A stretch of DNA of 64,000 bases from Undibacterium paludis (lineage in GTDB: Bacteria; Pseudomonadota; Gammaproteobacteria; Burkholderiales; Burkholderiaceae_D): the NCBI RefSeq assembly GCF_022568815.1, contig NZ_JAKZHX010000001.1, positions 186,001 through 250,000 on the forward strand. The letters are read 5' to 3'. This document shows positions 9,441 to 19,200 of this stretch, in pieces. The notes beneath the pieces are model-generated. The model saw nothing but the letters and a program-made list of their open reading frames with translations. It was not told where the DNA came from and did not search any database. Both the position numbers and the translations under genes were made by a program. Positions within the stretch are counted from its first letter, which is position 1. Each line of letters opens with the position of its first letter.

Positions 9441-9554
9441 ATGCGCAAACTGATTAGCCTATTTTTCATGATGTCTTTATTGACAGCCTGTGGCCAAAAA
9501 GGCCCACTGACCTTGCCTGCCAAACCGGCACCGGCAAGCACACAGGGTCATTGA
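9441..9554 (+). CDS. lptM: Small lipoprotein LptM (YifL family)
   Basis: A 37-residue lipoprotein: short signal peptide, lipobox SLLTAC (Cys at residue 17) and the family signature GQKGPL directly after the cysteine. LptM assists maturation of the LptD/LptE lipopolysaccharide translocon in the outer membrane. In many proteobacteria this gene sits just upstream of lysA. Here lysA is absent and the convergent acyltransferase gene overlaps its last 7 bases. A longer reading of the same frame upstream is not needed because the ATG at 9441 gives the full signal peptide. Confidence 0.88.
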   Translation: MRKLISLFFMMSLLTACGQKGPLTLPAKPAPASTQGH

Positions 9555-10174
9555 GCTTTCTCCTCCTCTGGCCGTAGAGCAATGGGTCCGGCACATGCCG
9601 GGCGACATCCCTGCACACCGGCATAAACTGTTTGTATGCTAGCCATATCCGTATCCCTGTCGCCACTAAGGTCCAGATAATCGACCAGCGATACGACACG
9701 TTTGGAAAAATCAAAATAAACACAGGCCAGCGGCACTTTGGCCGTTGTGGCGATGTGATAAAAACCGCTACGCCAATACGGTTTCAGGCTGCGCGTTCCC
9801 TCAGGAGTAATCGCCATCCAGTACCAGTCGGAACGATTGATTTTTTCTGCCAGTCGGGCAATGGTACCGGTAGACACAGCCCGCTCCACTGGTTCACCGC
9901 CGAGATAACGAATGACGCGACCAATAGTGGCGCCTGTCAGACCTTCAAACAGACTGGATTTGGCAATGAAGTGAAACGGCAGTCCTATCGCCAGCTTGGC
10001 CAGCACTCCAATAACAAAATCCCAATTGGACGTATGGGGATAAACAATAATCACACCACGTGGTCCGGGTAAAGGGCGATAGTGCACCCGCCAACCGATC
10101 AAACCAAGGATACTGAGCGCAGTGCGCTGGGTAAAAGTACTTACCCGATTCTTCTCAAGCAAATAATCGTTCAT
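9548..10174 (-). CDS. PlsC-like lysophospholipid acyltransferase family protein
   Basis: 208 residues of the glycerol-phosphate acyltransferase superfamily. Motif I is H-T-S-N-W-D (HX4D, residues near 47-52) and motif III is P-E-G-T-R near 123. A hydrophobic stretch in between is consistent with membrane association. Members transfer acyl chains to lysophospholipids or related acceptors; the exact acceptor cannot be told. It is shorter than PlsC (about 240) and closer to small 'lysophospholipid acyltransferase' homologs. It converges with lptM (7-base overlap) and occupies the position usually held by lysA. Confidence 0.8.
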   Translation of the reverse strand: MNDYLLEKNRVSTFTQRTALSILGLIGWRVHYRPLPGPRGVIIVYPHTSNWDFVIGVLAKLAIGLPFHFIAKSSLFEGLTGATIGRVIRYLGGEPVERAVSTGTIARLAEKINRSDWYWMAITPEGTRSLKPYWRSGFYHIATTAKVPLACVYFDFSKRVVSLVDYLDLSGDRDTDMASIQTVYAGVQGCRPACAGPIALRPEEEKAQ

Positions 10175-10298
10175 GTTTCATACACTGATAATGGGTCTGG
10201 GCCCATTTAATCCGGACATGACGCGATTATGCCGCGAAGAAATACGCGATGTAAAACAGGATCAATGTGCGCCTGCAATATGCGGGCGTCGGAATGAA

Positions 10299-10919
10299 TC
10301 AGGCCACGACAACAGGATCGCGCCCAAACCAGCGCCACCACAGACGCATCATCAACAAGGCAGCAACAATCAGTCCAAATAACACTGGCTGAGAAAAATC
10401 ATGCTTGCCTGACTTCATCCAGAAATAGTGCAACACTCCCAGAGAAGCAATCAGATACACCAGCTTATGCAACAACTGCCAACGCTTCCCACCAAGGCGC
10501 TTGATCATGCCGTTGGTACTGGTGAGCGCCAAAGGTATCAACAAGATAAACGCAATAAAGCCAACGGTGATAAAAGGACGCTTGATGACATCTTTCCACA
10601 TTTCATCCAGATCAAAGAAATGGTCAAACCATAAGAAAGTCATGAAATGCAGGAATGCATAAAAAAAGGCATACAACCCCAGCATACGGCGCATGCGCAG
10701 CATCCATGGCAAGTGAAACAGCTTGCGTGCCGGTGTAATCGCCAAAGTGATGCATAAGAAATACAGCGTCCAGTCTCCCGTATTGCGGGTGATGAATTCA
10801 ACCGGATTGGCGCCAAGTTTGTCCAGGAAAACGAAGCTGACCAGCCGTATAAAAGGCAGCAATGCCAGGACAAACAAGACAGCCTTCAAGCGAGAGACTT
10901 GCTGGTTATTGAGTAACAT
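10299..10919 (-). CDS. msrQ: Heme-binding membrane subunit MsrQ of the periplasmic methionine sulfoxide reductase
   Basis: Integral membrane b-type cytochrome that passes electrons from the respiratory chain to MsrP. The 206 residues carry about six transmembrane helices and conserved histidines of the ferric-reductase-like domain (for example FLHFMTF, WQLLHKLVYL and GVLHYFW). It lies 12 bases downstream of msrP, so the two form an operon. Confidence 0.94.
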   Translation of the reverse strand: MLLNNQQVSRLKAVLFVLALLPFIRLVSFVFLDKLGANPVEFITRNTGDWTLYFLCITLAITPARKLFHLPWMLRMRRMLGLYAFFYAFLHFMTFLWFDHFFDLDEMWKDVIKRPFITVGFIAFILLIPLALTSTNGMIKRLGGKRWQLLHKLVYLIASLGVLHYFWMKSGKHDFSQPVLFGLIVAALLMMRLWWRWFGRDPVVVA

Positions 10920-10931
10920 GGCTTGCCAATC

Positions 10932-11912
10932 CTAGTAAAATTTTTTCAAGTCCATGCCTGCATATAGTGACGCGACTTCGCTGTAACCGTTGAACATCAG
11001 GGTCTTGCGCTTGCGCGCCAGGAAACCATCTTCCCCTATGCGGCGCTCAGACGCTTGCGACCAGCGTGGATGATCCACTTCAGGGTTGACGTTAGAGTAA
11101 AAGCCATACTCACTAGGTGCAGCAATATTCCATGCTGTGCGTGGCTGGTCTTTGACAAAACGGATTTTGACGATGGATTTTGCAGACTTGAAGCCATATT
11201 TCCAGGGCAAGACCATACGCACCGGCGCGCCATTCTGGTTAGGCAACACTTCGCCATACATGCCAAATGTCAACAAGGCCAGTGGATGGTTCGCTTCATC
11301 CAGACGCAGGCCTTCAACATAAGGCCATTCCAGCACGGGGCTGCGCAAGCCCGGCATTTGCTTTTTGTCATCGAGCGTGATGAACTCGATATAACGGGCA
11401 TTACCGGTAGGCTCAACCTTCTTGATCAGGTTGGACAGGGAATAACCTACCCACGGTATCACCATGGACCAGCCCTCTACACAACGCAGGCGGTATATGC
11501 GCTCTTCCAGCGCTGCCAGCTTCATCAGGCTGTCAAGATCCAGCGTCATCGGCTTTTTGACCTCGCCTTCTATGCTGACCGTCCACGGGCGCGGCTTCAG
11601 AGAGTGAGCAGTAACTGCGGGATCAGCCTTGTCGGTGCCGAATTCATAGAAATTATTGTAAGTCGTCGCATCCTTATAGGCTGTCTTCTTTTCTATCAGC
11701 GCATAAGCGGGATTGGTCGCAGCTGCCAATTTTTGTGATGCCGGATTTTGTGCAAAGGCCTGGCGGCTTGCCATTTCAAACAGGCTGCCACCAGCGATGG
11801 AACCCAGGGCCATTTTGCGGATGAAATCACGACGTGACTCAAACACGGCCTGTGGTGTAATTTCGGAAGGGAAAGGCAAATCTATGCCATTGGGACTGCG
11901 TTTAATCAGCAT
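10932..11912 (-). CDS. msrP: Periplasmic methionine sulfoxide reductase catalytic subunit MsrP
   Basis: Molybdopterin enzyme of the sulfite-oxidase fold that repairs oxidised methionines in periplasmic proteins. The 326 residues start with a long Tat signal ([10 protein letters not shown] twin-arginine motif near residue 27, hydrophobic stretch, cleavage near QAFA). The Mo-ligating cysteine lies in [10 protein letters not shown], and the [19 protein letters not shown] segment is typical of the family. GGAG is 7 bases before the ATG. It is followed by msrQ. A 12-bp perfect inverted repeat precedes it. Confidence 0.96.
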   Translation of the reverse strand: MLIKRSPNGIDLPFPSEITPQAVFESRRDFIRKMALGSIAGGSLFEMASRQAFAQNPASQKLAAATNPAYALIEKKTAYKDATTYNNFYEFGTDKADPAVTAHSLKPRPWTVSIEGEVKKPMTLDLDSLMKLAALEERIYRLRCVEGWSMVIPWVGYSLSNLIKKVEPTGNARYIEFITLDDKKQMPGLRSPVLEWPYVEGLRLDEANHPLALLTFGMYGEVLPNQNGAPVRMVLPWKYGFKSAKSIVKIRFVKDQPRTAWNIAAPSEYGFYSNVNPEVDHPRWSQASERRIGEDGFLARKRKTLMFNGYSEVASLYAGMDLKKFY

Positions 11913-11949
11913 GGTGGACTCCGTGGTTGAAACTCGGGCACTATTACAG

Positions 11950-11978
11950 CGAAACAGTCATTGGACATGACTGTTTCG
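11950..11978. repeat. 12-bp perfect inverted repeat upstream of msrP
   Basis: The arms CGAAACAGTCAT and ATGACTGTTTCG are separated by five bases. The element lies about 38 bases before the msrP ATG and 60 bases after the ccsB stop. No T-run follows on either strand, so it is not a typical terminator. It may be an operator or a 5' leader hairpin for msrPQ. Confidence 0.6.
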
Positions 11979-12037
11979 TCCTTAGTTTCTCATGAGTCGC
12001 AAAAGTCTGCAGATACTTACAAGTATTACCGCAAATT

Positions 12038-13183
12038 TTACAGAGTGCCGTAAGAATGAAGGCCAGAAAGGAACATATTCACGCCAAGGAAGGCAAAAGT
12101 AGTCACTAACAAACCAACCAGCGCCCACCAGGCAGCTACCTGCCCGCGCAGCCCCTTCATCAAACGCATGTGCAACCAGGCCGCGTAGTTGAGCCAGACG
12201 ATCAGCGCCCAGGTTTCTTTCGGGTCCCAGGACCAGTAACCACCCCAAGCCTCTGCCGCCCACAATGCACCGAGTATGGTCGCAATCGTGAAGAAGGCAA
12301 AACCAACCGCAATGGCCTTGTACATCACGTCATCCAGCACTTCCAGTGAAGGCAGACGATCGGTCAGGTAACCTTTGGATTTCAGCAGGTAAGCCACGGA
12401 CACCATGGCAGCTAGGGAAAATGTCCCATAACCAATAAAGTTGGCCGGTACGTGAATCTTCATCCACCAACTTTGCAGTGCCGGCACCAATGGCTGGATC
12501 TCCGCCGCATCGCGGCTGACCGTGTACCAAAACAGGAAGCCTACCGCCGCAGTAATGATCAGCAGGACAAAAGGTCCGAGTTGACGTGTCCTGTATTGTT
12601 GTTCATAGTACAAATAGAACAGAGCCGTGATCATGGAAAACAGGATGAAGACTTCATACAGGTTCGATACAGGGATGTGGCCTACATCAGCACCAATCAG
12701 GTAAGACTCGTACCAGCGTACCAGCATACCGGTAAATCCCATCACCACAGCCGACCAACATAAGACAGAGCCGACTGATGCGCCAAAATTGGAGCGGAAA
12801 ATCATCCCCCCCCAGTAAAACAGGGTGGAAAGACAAAAGAAAACGCTCATCCACAGAATCGCCGACTGACTGGACAGCAGATACTTGAGGAAAAATTTCT
12901 TGTTCGCCATATCAAGCGAACCACTGTAGGACTGAATGGCAAACAGGCTCAAAATGGCAAGTACCGGTATCAACTTCCTTACCGGTTTCCAATACCAGCC
13001 CAGCACCGCAAAAACCGGCGCTGCCAGCAGCAGGATGGCCTTTTCATAGATATCCATGTAGTCGGCAAAACGACTGAAGGCAAAAATTGAGGCTGCGCAC
13101 AAAGCAAGTGCATACACCCAGTCAACAATGCTCAGTCGCTTGAAAAACCCCTGATAGGGGGCGTAATTCTGTGTCATTTCCAT
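12038..13183 (-). CDS. ccsB: Cytochrome c biogenesis protein CcsB/ResC (System II)
   Basis: Membrane subunit of the System II cytochrome c synthetase, which carries heme across the membrane and attaches it to apocytochromes. The 381 residues have about eight transmembrane segments and the diagnostic tryptophan-rich WWD motif WGGYWSWDPKETW near residue 320, with conserved flanking histidines. GGGGA lies before the ATG. resB is next upstream and a cytochrome c4 before that, forming the standard maturation cluster. Confidence 0.95.
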   Translation of the reverse strand: MEMTQNYAPYQGFFKRLSIVDWVYALALCAASIFAFSRFADYMDIYEKAILLLAAPVFAVLGWYWKPVRKLIPVLAILSLFAIQSYSGSLDMANKKFFLKYLLSSQSAILWMSVFFCLSTLFYWGGMIFRSNFGASVGSVLCWSAVVMGFTGMLVRWYESYLIGADVGHIPVSNLYEVFILFSMITALFYLYYEQQYRTRQLGPFVLLIITAAVGFLFWYTVSRDAAEIQPLVPALQSWWMKIHVPANFIGYGTFSLAAMVSVAYLLKSKGYLTDRLPSLEVLDDVMYKAIAVGFAFFTIATILGALWAAEAWGGYWSWDPKETWALIVWLNYAAWLHMRLMKGLRGQVAAWWALVGLLVTTFAFLGVNMFLSGLHSYGTL

Positions 13184-13266
13184 CTTATTTCCCCGGCGCC
13201 GGTATTAAACAGGCTTAAAAACAGGCTTAAACCATCCATGCAGCATAGTGTAGTCGATTACCCGGC

Positions 13267-15423
13267 TTACTGTTTTTTGATTTGACCAGGCTCGCTACTC
13301 AGTTGTCGCAAATGCATTTTCAATTGCTCAAATTCTTTTTCAAAATCCAGTGTTTTCCTCTGCGAACTCAAGGCCATCAGTGCATGACTGGCAGTGCCAT
13401 CATCCCTGACCCATATCCAGAGGCGGCGTTCGCGTATGTAAAACATGGAAAACACGCCAAGCACCAGGAGCAGACACCCCAGGTACACTACTTTTTTTCC
13501 AGGCGAGCGTGTTACCTGCAATACCGATGCCTTGACCTCTTCGAAACCGGTTAATTGCAAAAACACGGGAGCACCGTAAAAGAAGGCATCAGAAATAGCG
13601 CCCGTTGCCAGTTGCAGGAAGTGTGCATGCTTTTCATCCAGCGCCAATGCAGGCAAACCTTCCTTTTCCCTGGCTGCTGACCACAGGTCCCACATGCTGC
13701 CATTCAATATTTTCATGAAAACATCAGCAGCCTTGCTTTGCTCAGCCTCCGGTATTTGTTCAAGGAATTTGGAGATGGACACAAAGCCGCCCTGCTCACC
13801 ATCACCGGCAAAAATGCTAAGACTCTTTCTGGCAGACTCGGTCAATTGAGCCTGCATCTGCACTGCATTGGGGATATTCGCCGGCAGGGCGCGTTTGGCA
13901 TAGCGCTGTGCCGCGATTTCCCGCAACGCGGGATTTTGCACAGCAGCGCGCAAGCGCATCCATTCTTTGACTGTATCTTCGTCATCTGCTGGTATTCGCA
14001 GGTAACGGAAAGCTTCTGACGGCGTATCACGGGTGCCTGCCAGTATCATGTAGTTGCCATCAATCAGCACCGGCTGCATGTAGTTATGGAACTCCCTGGC
14101 CTGGCCGGTCTTGTCACGTAACTTGTACTGTATGCTGGGGCCAACATTCTTCAAATCCTTGCTGTTGGCATTTTTTGCAGCAGAACCGAGATGCTTGTCG
14201 ATGTCGGCAGACAATTGCTCATTAAAACCCTGTTTGCTATTGACCGCCCTGACATCAGCACCATTGCGCCCCATGTTCTCGACATTGAATGGCCGAAAAC
14301 CTGACCACTCTATCGTGTAGTCATTCCCGGATGCCGATTTGAGTTTCGTGCCGTTACCCACTTCCCCCTTCATGTCCAGCGTGCTGACATCCGGCCCCAG
14401 CATAGGATAAGCCTTCAGTTGCAAGCGGCTGCCACCATCTTCAAAACTGGATTGATATACCGCAATACCTTTATAGATCAGCGGCTCATTCACCTTGATG
14501 GTGGATGAAAAGGACTTGCCTGTTTCATGGTCACGGACCTCCACATCACTGGCAAACAGCTTGGGCATGCCTGTCGAATAAAAATCGATGGTGAATTTCT
14601 TCAGCTTGATGGTAAAAGGCAGATCCTGCACCAGAACACCTGTTGCCTGTGGCAGGATGGCGGTACTGCTGCTGGCCCCTTCCGGTATCATGGTATTACC
14701 ACGGAAAGTCGGATTAGACAAAGACAGGCGGTGTTGCTGCGGGATATTGGCAATGATGCCACTGCCGTCAAACGGCACCTTGCCCATGAACCATTGCTGG
14801 AAGCGCACCGATAATTCTGAATCCAGTGCGCCACCTATCAAGATAATGATAATTGCGCTATGCGCAAAAATATAACCCCATTTATTTGCTGCCCCCTGTT
14901 TAGCTGCCACCAGGGTAGCGCCGTCTTTTTCAACAACCTTATAACGGTAACCTATCCGGCCCAGGTGACTGAGAACTTGCTCAACCACATAATGACGACC
15001 ATTACCAGTCTGCCACTCAGAACGATGATGGAAGTTCCGCAATGACTGTTCGCGCACATTGTCACGCCAGCTACGCATATCTTTCAGCATCTTCGGTGTA
15101 TTGCGTATCAAGCAAAGGGAGGTAGAAAGCACCAGCACAGTCATGATCAGCAAAAACCACCAGGCTGTATAGACAGCATATAAATCCAGCTTCTGGAAAA
15201 CCTCAAACCAGAATGGACCAAACTGATTGACATAGTTTGGCATAGGCTCATTTTGCTTGAGCACTGTACCAATGACGGCAGAAATCGCAATAAATGCCAA
15301 TAAGGTGATTGCAAAACGCATGGACGATAGCAATTCAATTGCATCCGCCAACCAAGCTTGCCGGGTTTTAAGCCGTATACCACCAGTATCTGCCGGCTGA
15401 TCGCCGTCTAACTTGTTATCCAT
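13267..15423 (-). CDS. resB: Cytochrome c biogenesis protein ResB (System II)
   Basis: Partner of CcsB in heme delivery and attachment. With ATG at 15423 the protein has 718 residues: N-terminal transmembrane helices including SSMRFAITLLAFIAISAVIG, a third membrane helix near WGYIFAHSAIIIILIGG, a large periplasmic domain and a C-terminal membrane helix before a short cytoplasmic tail. The frame is open further upstream (GTG at 15486, ATG at 15477), but those starts lack a ribosome binding site, so the start is uncertain by up to 21 residues. Confidence 0.92.
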   Translation of the reverse strand: MDNKLDGDQPADTGGIRLKTRQAWLADAIELLSSMRFAITLLAFIAISAVIGTVLKQNEPMPNYVNQFGPFWFEVFQKLDLYAVYTAWWFLLIMTVLVLSTSLCLIRNTPKMLKDMRSWRDNVREQSLRNFHHRSEWQTGNGRHYVVEQVLSHLGRIGYRYKVVEKDGATLVAAKQGAANKWGYIFAHSAIIIILIGGALDSELSVRFQQWFMGKVPFDGSGIIANIPQQHRLSLSNPTFRGNTMIPEGASSSTAILPQATGVLVQDLPFTIKLKKFTIDFYSTGMPKLFASDVEVRDHETGKSFSSTIKVNEPLIYKGIAVYQSSFEDGGSRLQLKAYPMLGPDVSTLDMKGEVGNGTKLKSASGNDYTIEWSGFRPFNVENMGRNGADVRAVNSKQGFNEQLSADIDKHLGSAAKNANSKDLKNVGPSIQYKLRDKTGQAREFHNYMQPVLIDGNYMILAGTRDTPSEAFRYLRIPADDEDTVKEWMRLRAAVQNPALREIAAQRYAKRALPANIPNAVQMQAQLTESARKSLSIFAGDGEQGGFVSISKFLEQIPEAEQSKAADVFMKILNGSMWDLWSAAREKEGLPALALDEKHAHFLQLATGAISDAFFYGAPVFLQLTGFEEVKASVLQVTRSPGKKVVYLGCLLLVLGVFSMFYIRERRLWIWVRDDGTASHALMALSSQRKTLDFEKEFEQLKMHLRQLSSEPGQIKKQ

Positions 15424-15511
15424 ACTATCCAGTGATTCACCAACAGGTCTGATTTGCCATTTTACCAATGTGAGCATCACGTTCACAACGCATTCAGACC
15501 AGTACTAAACT

Positions 15512-15543
15512 AAAAAAAAGGGGATGGCATTTTGCCACCCCCT
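15512..15543 (-). terminator. Intrinsic terminator after the cytochrome c4 gene
   Basis: On the minus strand a GC-rich stem (GGGGTGGCA pairing with TGCCATCCCC, one bulge) is followed by eight T. It lies 23 bases past the cytochrome stop and before resB, so it separates the c4 transcript from resB-ccsB. Confidence 0.85.
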
Positions 15544-15565
15544 CCTATGATTCCGTCTATTTTTA

Positions 15566-16264
15566 TTATTTTAAGCCGGCGACATAATCTGCGACGGCTC
15601 TCATTTCATCTTCAGACATTTTCTTGGCTATCGTCACCATCTGCGCACTGTTGGTACGAGCACCGGTTATCTTGGCAGCATCTTTGCGTGAACCATTCTG
15701 AAAGCCAGTCAACTGGGTGAACGTGTAGTCCTGGTGCTGACCAGCAATACGTGGGAACTGGGCGGGGATACCGGCACCATTCGGGCTATGGCAGCCAGCA
15801 CAGGCTGGAACGTTCTTTTCGGCAATACCGCCACGGTAAATCTGTTTGCCCAGTTCGACGATATCCTTATTCTTGGCAGCACCTGGTTTGGATTTCTGTA
15901 CAGACAGATAGGCAGCGACATTCTTCATATCGTCAGCCGTCATTGCCTTGGCAAAAGCAGTCATGATGGCATTCTTGCGCGTGTCACCCGTAAAGTCTGT
16001 CAATTGTTTGACCAGGTAGGCATCATGCTGACCGGCCAGTTTTGGATTGGCTGTAATGGTCGAATTGCCAGCTGCACCATGGCAGGATGCACAGGCAGCG
16101 ATACCACGTGCAGCGTCGCCGTTTGTATACAGTGCTTCACCTTTGGCTGGATCAGCCTTGGCAGGTTTTGCTTCTTCATGGGTATTGGCCATGGCGGCGA
16201 AAGATGATACCGCCAGAACTGCGACACTGATGGATTTGGACAACGATAAGAAAGCACGGTTCAT
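15566..16264 (-). CDS. Diheme cytochrome c4
   Basis: Periplasmic electron carrier of 232 residues with a signal peptide (cleavage near AAMAN, residue 27) and two CXXCH heme sites: CASCH near residue 58 and CAGCH near 156. Each is followed by a Met ligand candidate in the second half of its domain (FAKAMTADDM and IAKKMSEDEM). The two-domain repeat and length match cytochrome c4, which feeds terminal oxidases. The neighbouring resB/ccsB genes supply the heme-attachment machinery. It has its own terminator. Confidence 0.93.
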   Translation of the reverse strand: MNRAFLSLSKSISVAVLAVSSFAAMANTHEEAKPAKADPAKGEALYTNGDAARGIAACASCHGAAGNSTITANPKLAGQHDAYLVKQLTDFTGDTRKNAIMTAFAKAMTADDMKNVAAYLSVQKSKPGAAKNKDIVELGKQIYRGGIAEKNVPACAGCHSPNGAGIPAQFPRIAGQHQDYTFTQLTGFQNGSRKDAAKITGARTNSAQMVTIAKKMSEDEMRAVADYVAGLK

Positions 16265-16483
16265 TCAAACACCCTGAGACTAAATAATGGAAATCTGCCC
16301 TGTTGGCGACGCATCTCTGCTGCGCATTGCTGCTTTTTATTATGCAAATACACACAAAATGCGCTCAAAACAGGCACGGGCGCATGGTTTTTAACGCTGC
16401 CCAATACCTAACCCCTTATTGTACAATAGCTTTCGGGCGTTTTTACTGCCTTATGTTGCATTTTTCCATTATTCCTTTCCTCT

Positions 16484-17236
16484 ATGTCTATCCTCTGGCA
16501 AGCCCGCTTCTTCACTACGGTGAATCATTTACGCGATCTCCCGCGTACCCATGTGCCGGAAATTGCTTTCGCCGGCCGCTCCAACGCTGGCAAATCGACC
16601 GCGATCAATACGCTGTGCAATCAGAAAAAACTCTGCTTTGCGTCAAAAACACCAGGCCGTACTCAGCACATTAATTATTTTTCAATTGGTGGTGCGCATG
16701 TGGGCCAGCACCGCAAGGATGAAACCCGGGTCGATGAAATTCGCGCCCTGCTGGTTGACTTGCCAGGTTATGGCTATGCCGAAGTGCCGGGCGCAGCCAA
16801 AAACCACTGGAACCAGTTGCTCGGCGCTTATGTACAGCGTCGTCCACAATTAGCAGCACTGGTACTGATCATGGATGCACGCAGACCTTTTACCGACCTC
16901 GACATACAGATGCTGGAATGGTTTGCGCCGACCGGTCGCCCGATACACTGTATCTTGACCAAGGCGGACAAACTCAATCGCAGCGAATGTGCAGAAGCCT
17001 TGCGCAAAGCCAAAACCGTACTGGCAACTTACGTCGATGATGAAGGTCCGCTTTTCCCTTTCAGCATACAACTGTTTTCGGCATTGAAACGTATAGGTAT
17101 AGAAGAGGCAGATGCAACAGTCCAGCACCTGCTTGGTCTCGATATTGACCCTGTCGCTGATATGAATGATGTTGCTGCATCGTCTGATGCAGCACCGGAG
17201 GACACGACCACAGATCAGCATCCTGAAACAAAATGA
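16484..17236 (+). CDS. engB: Ribosome biogenesis GTP-binding protein EngB/YsxC
   Basis: Essential GTPase involved in assembly of the large ribosomal subunit. G-motifs are visible in order: GRSNAGKST (G1), TPGRTQ (G2), DLPGYGYA (G3), TKAD (G4) and a G5 SALK-like segment. The family is usually about 200 residues; this one has 250 because of an extra acidic, aspartate- and threonine-rich C-terminal tail of roughly 30 residues after the GTPase domain. It is divergent from the cytochrome c4 gene. Confidence 0.95.
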   Translation: MSILWQARFFTTVNHLRDLPRTHVPEIAFAGRSNAGKSTAINTLCNQKKLCFASKTPGRTQHINYFSIGGAHVGQHRKDETRVDEIRALLVDLPGYGYAEVPGAAKNHWNQLLGAYVQRRPQLAALVLIMDARRPFTDLDIQMLEWFAPTGRPIHCILTKADKLNRSECAEALRKAKTVLATYVDDEGPLFPFSIQLFSALKRIGIEEADATVQHLLGLDIDPVADMNDVAASSDAAPEDTTTDQHPETK

Positions 17237-17262
17237 ATGCGGAAGATATGTGGAATAAGTGC

Positions 17263-17420
17263 GCAATAAAAAAACCCCGACAAAATAATATTTTTGCCGG
17301 GGAAATAACACCGTTACGAATAGGGACGAACGGTGCCCGCTCAGGGAGGAGAAGCGGTAGGCATGGAGATGGGCTCCAACCTGTTCATTAAGATGTTGCA
17401 ACTCGAAAAAAGTTTCATTA
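17263..17420 (-). ncRNA. Candidate minus-strand small RNA between engB and hemB
   Basis: A strong intrinsic terminator sits on the minus strand at 17267-17302: an 11-bp stem with one mismatch, then eight T. No minus-strand coding gene feeds it. Upstream on that strand lie three more hairpins: TGGAG/CTCCA, CCGCT/AGCGG with a CTTCTCCTCCCT-type loop, and CACCGTT/AACGGTG. A fair sigma-70 promoter precedes them (GTGACA at 17450-17455, 17-base spacer, TTTTAT at 17427-17432). The expected RNA is about 150-160 nt. The pyrimidine-rich loop resembles anti-Shine-Dalgarno loops of trans-acting sRNAs. This is sequence-based inference; the family was not recognised. Confidence 0.45.
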
Positions 17421-17430
17421 ACCTGCATAA

Positions 17431-18474
<1,044 letters not shown>

Positions 18475-18483
18475 TCCTGCGCC

Positions 18484-19188
18484 ATGTCTGCAACGTTGCG
18501 CTCTGTTTTTATCCTGTTCTGTGCAGCACTCGCGATTGCAGGTGCTGAACTGGCAAAGACAAATGACAGAGTGCAGTATCCCCTCAATCCTCTCTACCTG
18601 CACTACCTGTTCAAACCACTGACCACGCTAGGCATTTTTTTCCTGGCGTTGTGCAGCACCCCACCTGTCAATACAAAGTATCGCCAGGCTATCCTGGCGG
18701 GTATCGTTTTTTCCCTGCTCGGTGACGTCTTGCTGATGTTACCTGTCACTTTGCTCAGACAAGGATTCTTGCTGGGGCTGTTGAGCTTTCTCTGCGCACA
18801 TATCTGCTTCTTGCGCGGTCTTGTCAGTGACGCCCGCTTTGCCAGGCATATACTGGCATTTGTAGTCGTCGCCCTGCTTGGTATTGTGAATCTGATTGTG
18901 CTCTGGCCTGACTTGCTGGCTGCCATGCAAGTACCGGTCGTCGCCTATGTATGCCTGCTGCTGTGCATGACAGCCCAGGCTATCAGCCGTGGCATGGAAT
19001 TACGTACCGCAGATAGTCGTCTTGCCCTGCTGGGCGGCGTGTTTTTCATGTTGTCCGATTGCCTGCTTGCTTATAACCGATTTCATTCACCAATTGCGCA
19101 TTCGCCGTTACTGGTGCTGTCCAGTTATTACCTGGCGCTGTGGTTGATTGCGAGTTCAGTCAAATCATCGATTGCTGATACTTTATAG
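18484..19188 (+). CDS. Lysoplasmalogenase (YhhN/TMEM86 family)
   Basis: A 234-residue integral membrane protein with about eight hydrophobic helices. Family signatures include the segment FSLLGDVLLML (the G-D-x-x-L-M-L type motif) and the late SDCLLAYNRF with its conserved S-D and N residues. The family hydrolyses the vinyl-ether bond of lysoplasmalogens, releasing an aldehyde and a glycerophospho headgroup; activity of this bacterial member is inferred. It starts 9 bases after hemB and is followed 12 bases later by the alkylglycerol-monooxygenase-like gene, so a lipid role for the pair is likely. Confidence 0.85.
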   Translation: MSATLRSVFILFCAALAIAGAELAKTNDRVQYPLNPLYLHYLFKPLTTLGIFFLALCSTPPVNTKYRQAILAGIVFSLLGDVLLMLPVTLLRQGFLLGLLSFLCAHICFLRGLVSDARFARHILAFVVVALLGIVNLIVLWPDLLAAMQVPVVAYVCLLLCMTAQAISRGMELRTADSRLALLGGVFFMLSDCLLAYNRFHSPIAHSPLLVLSSYYLALWLIASSVKSSIADTL

Positions 19189-19200
19189 AAGGCCAGGATC

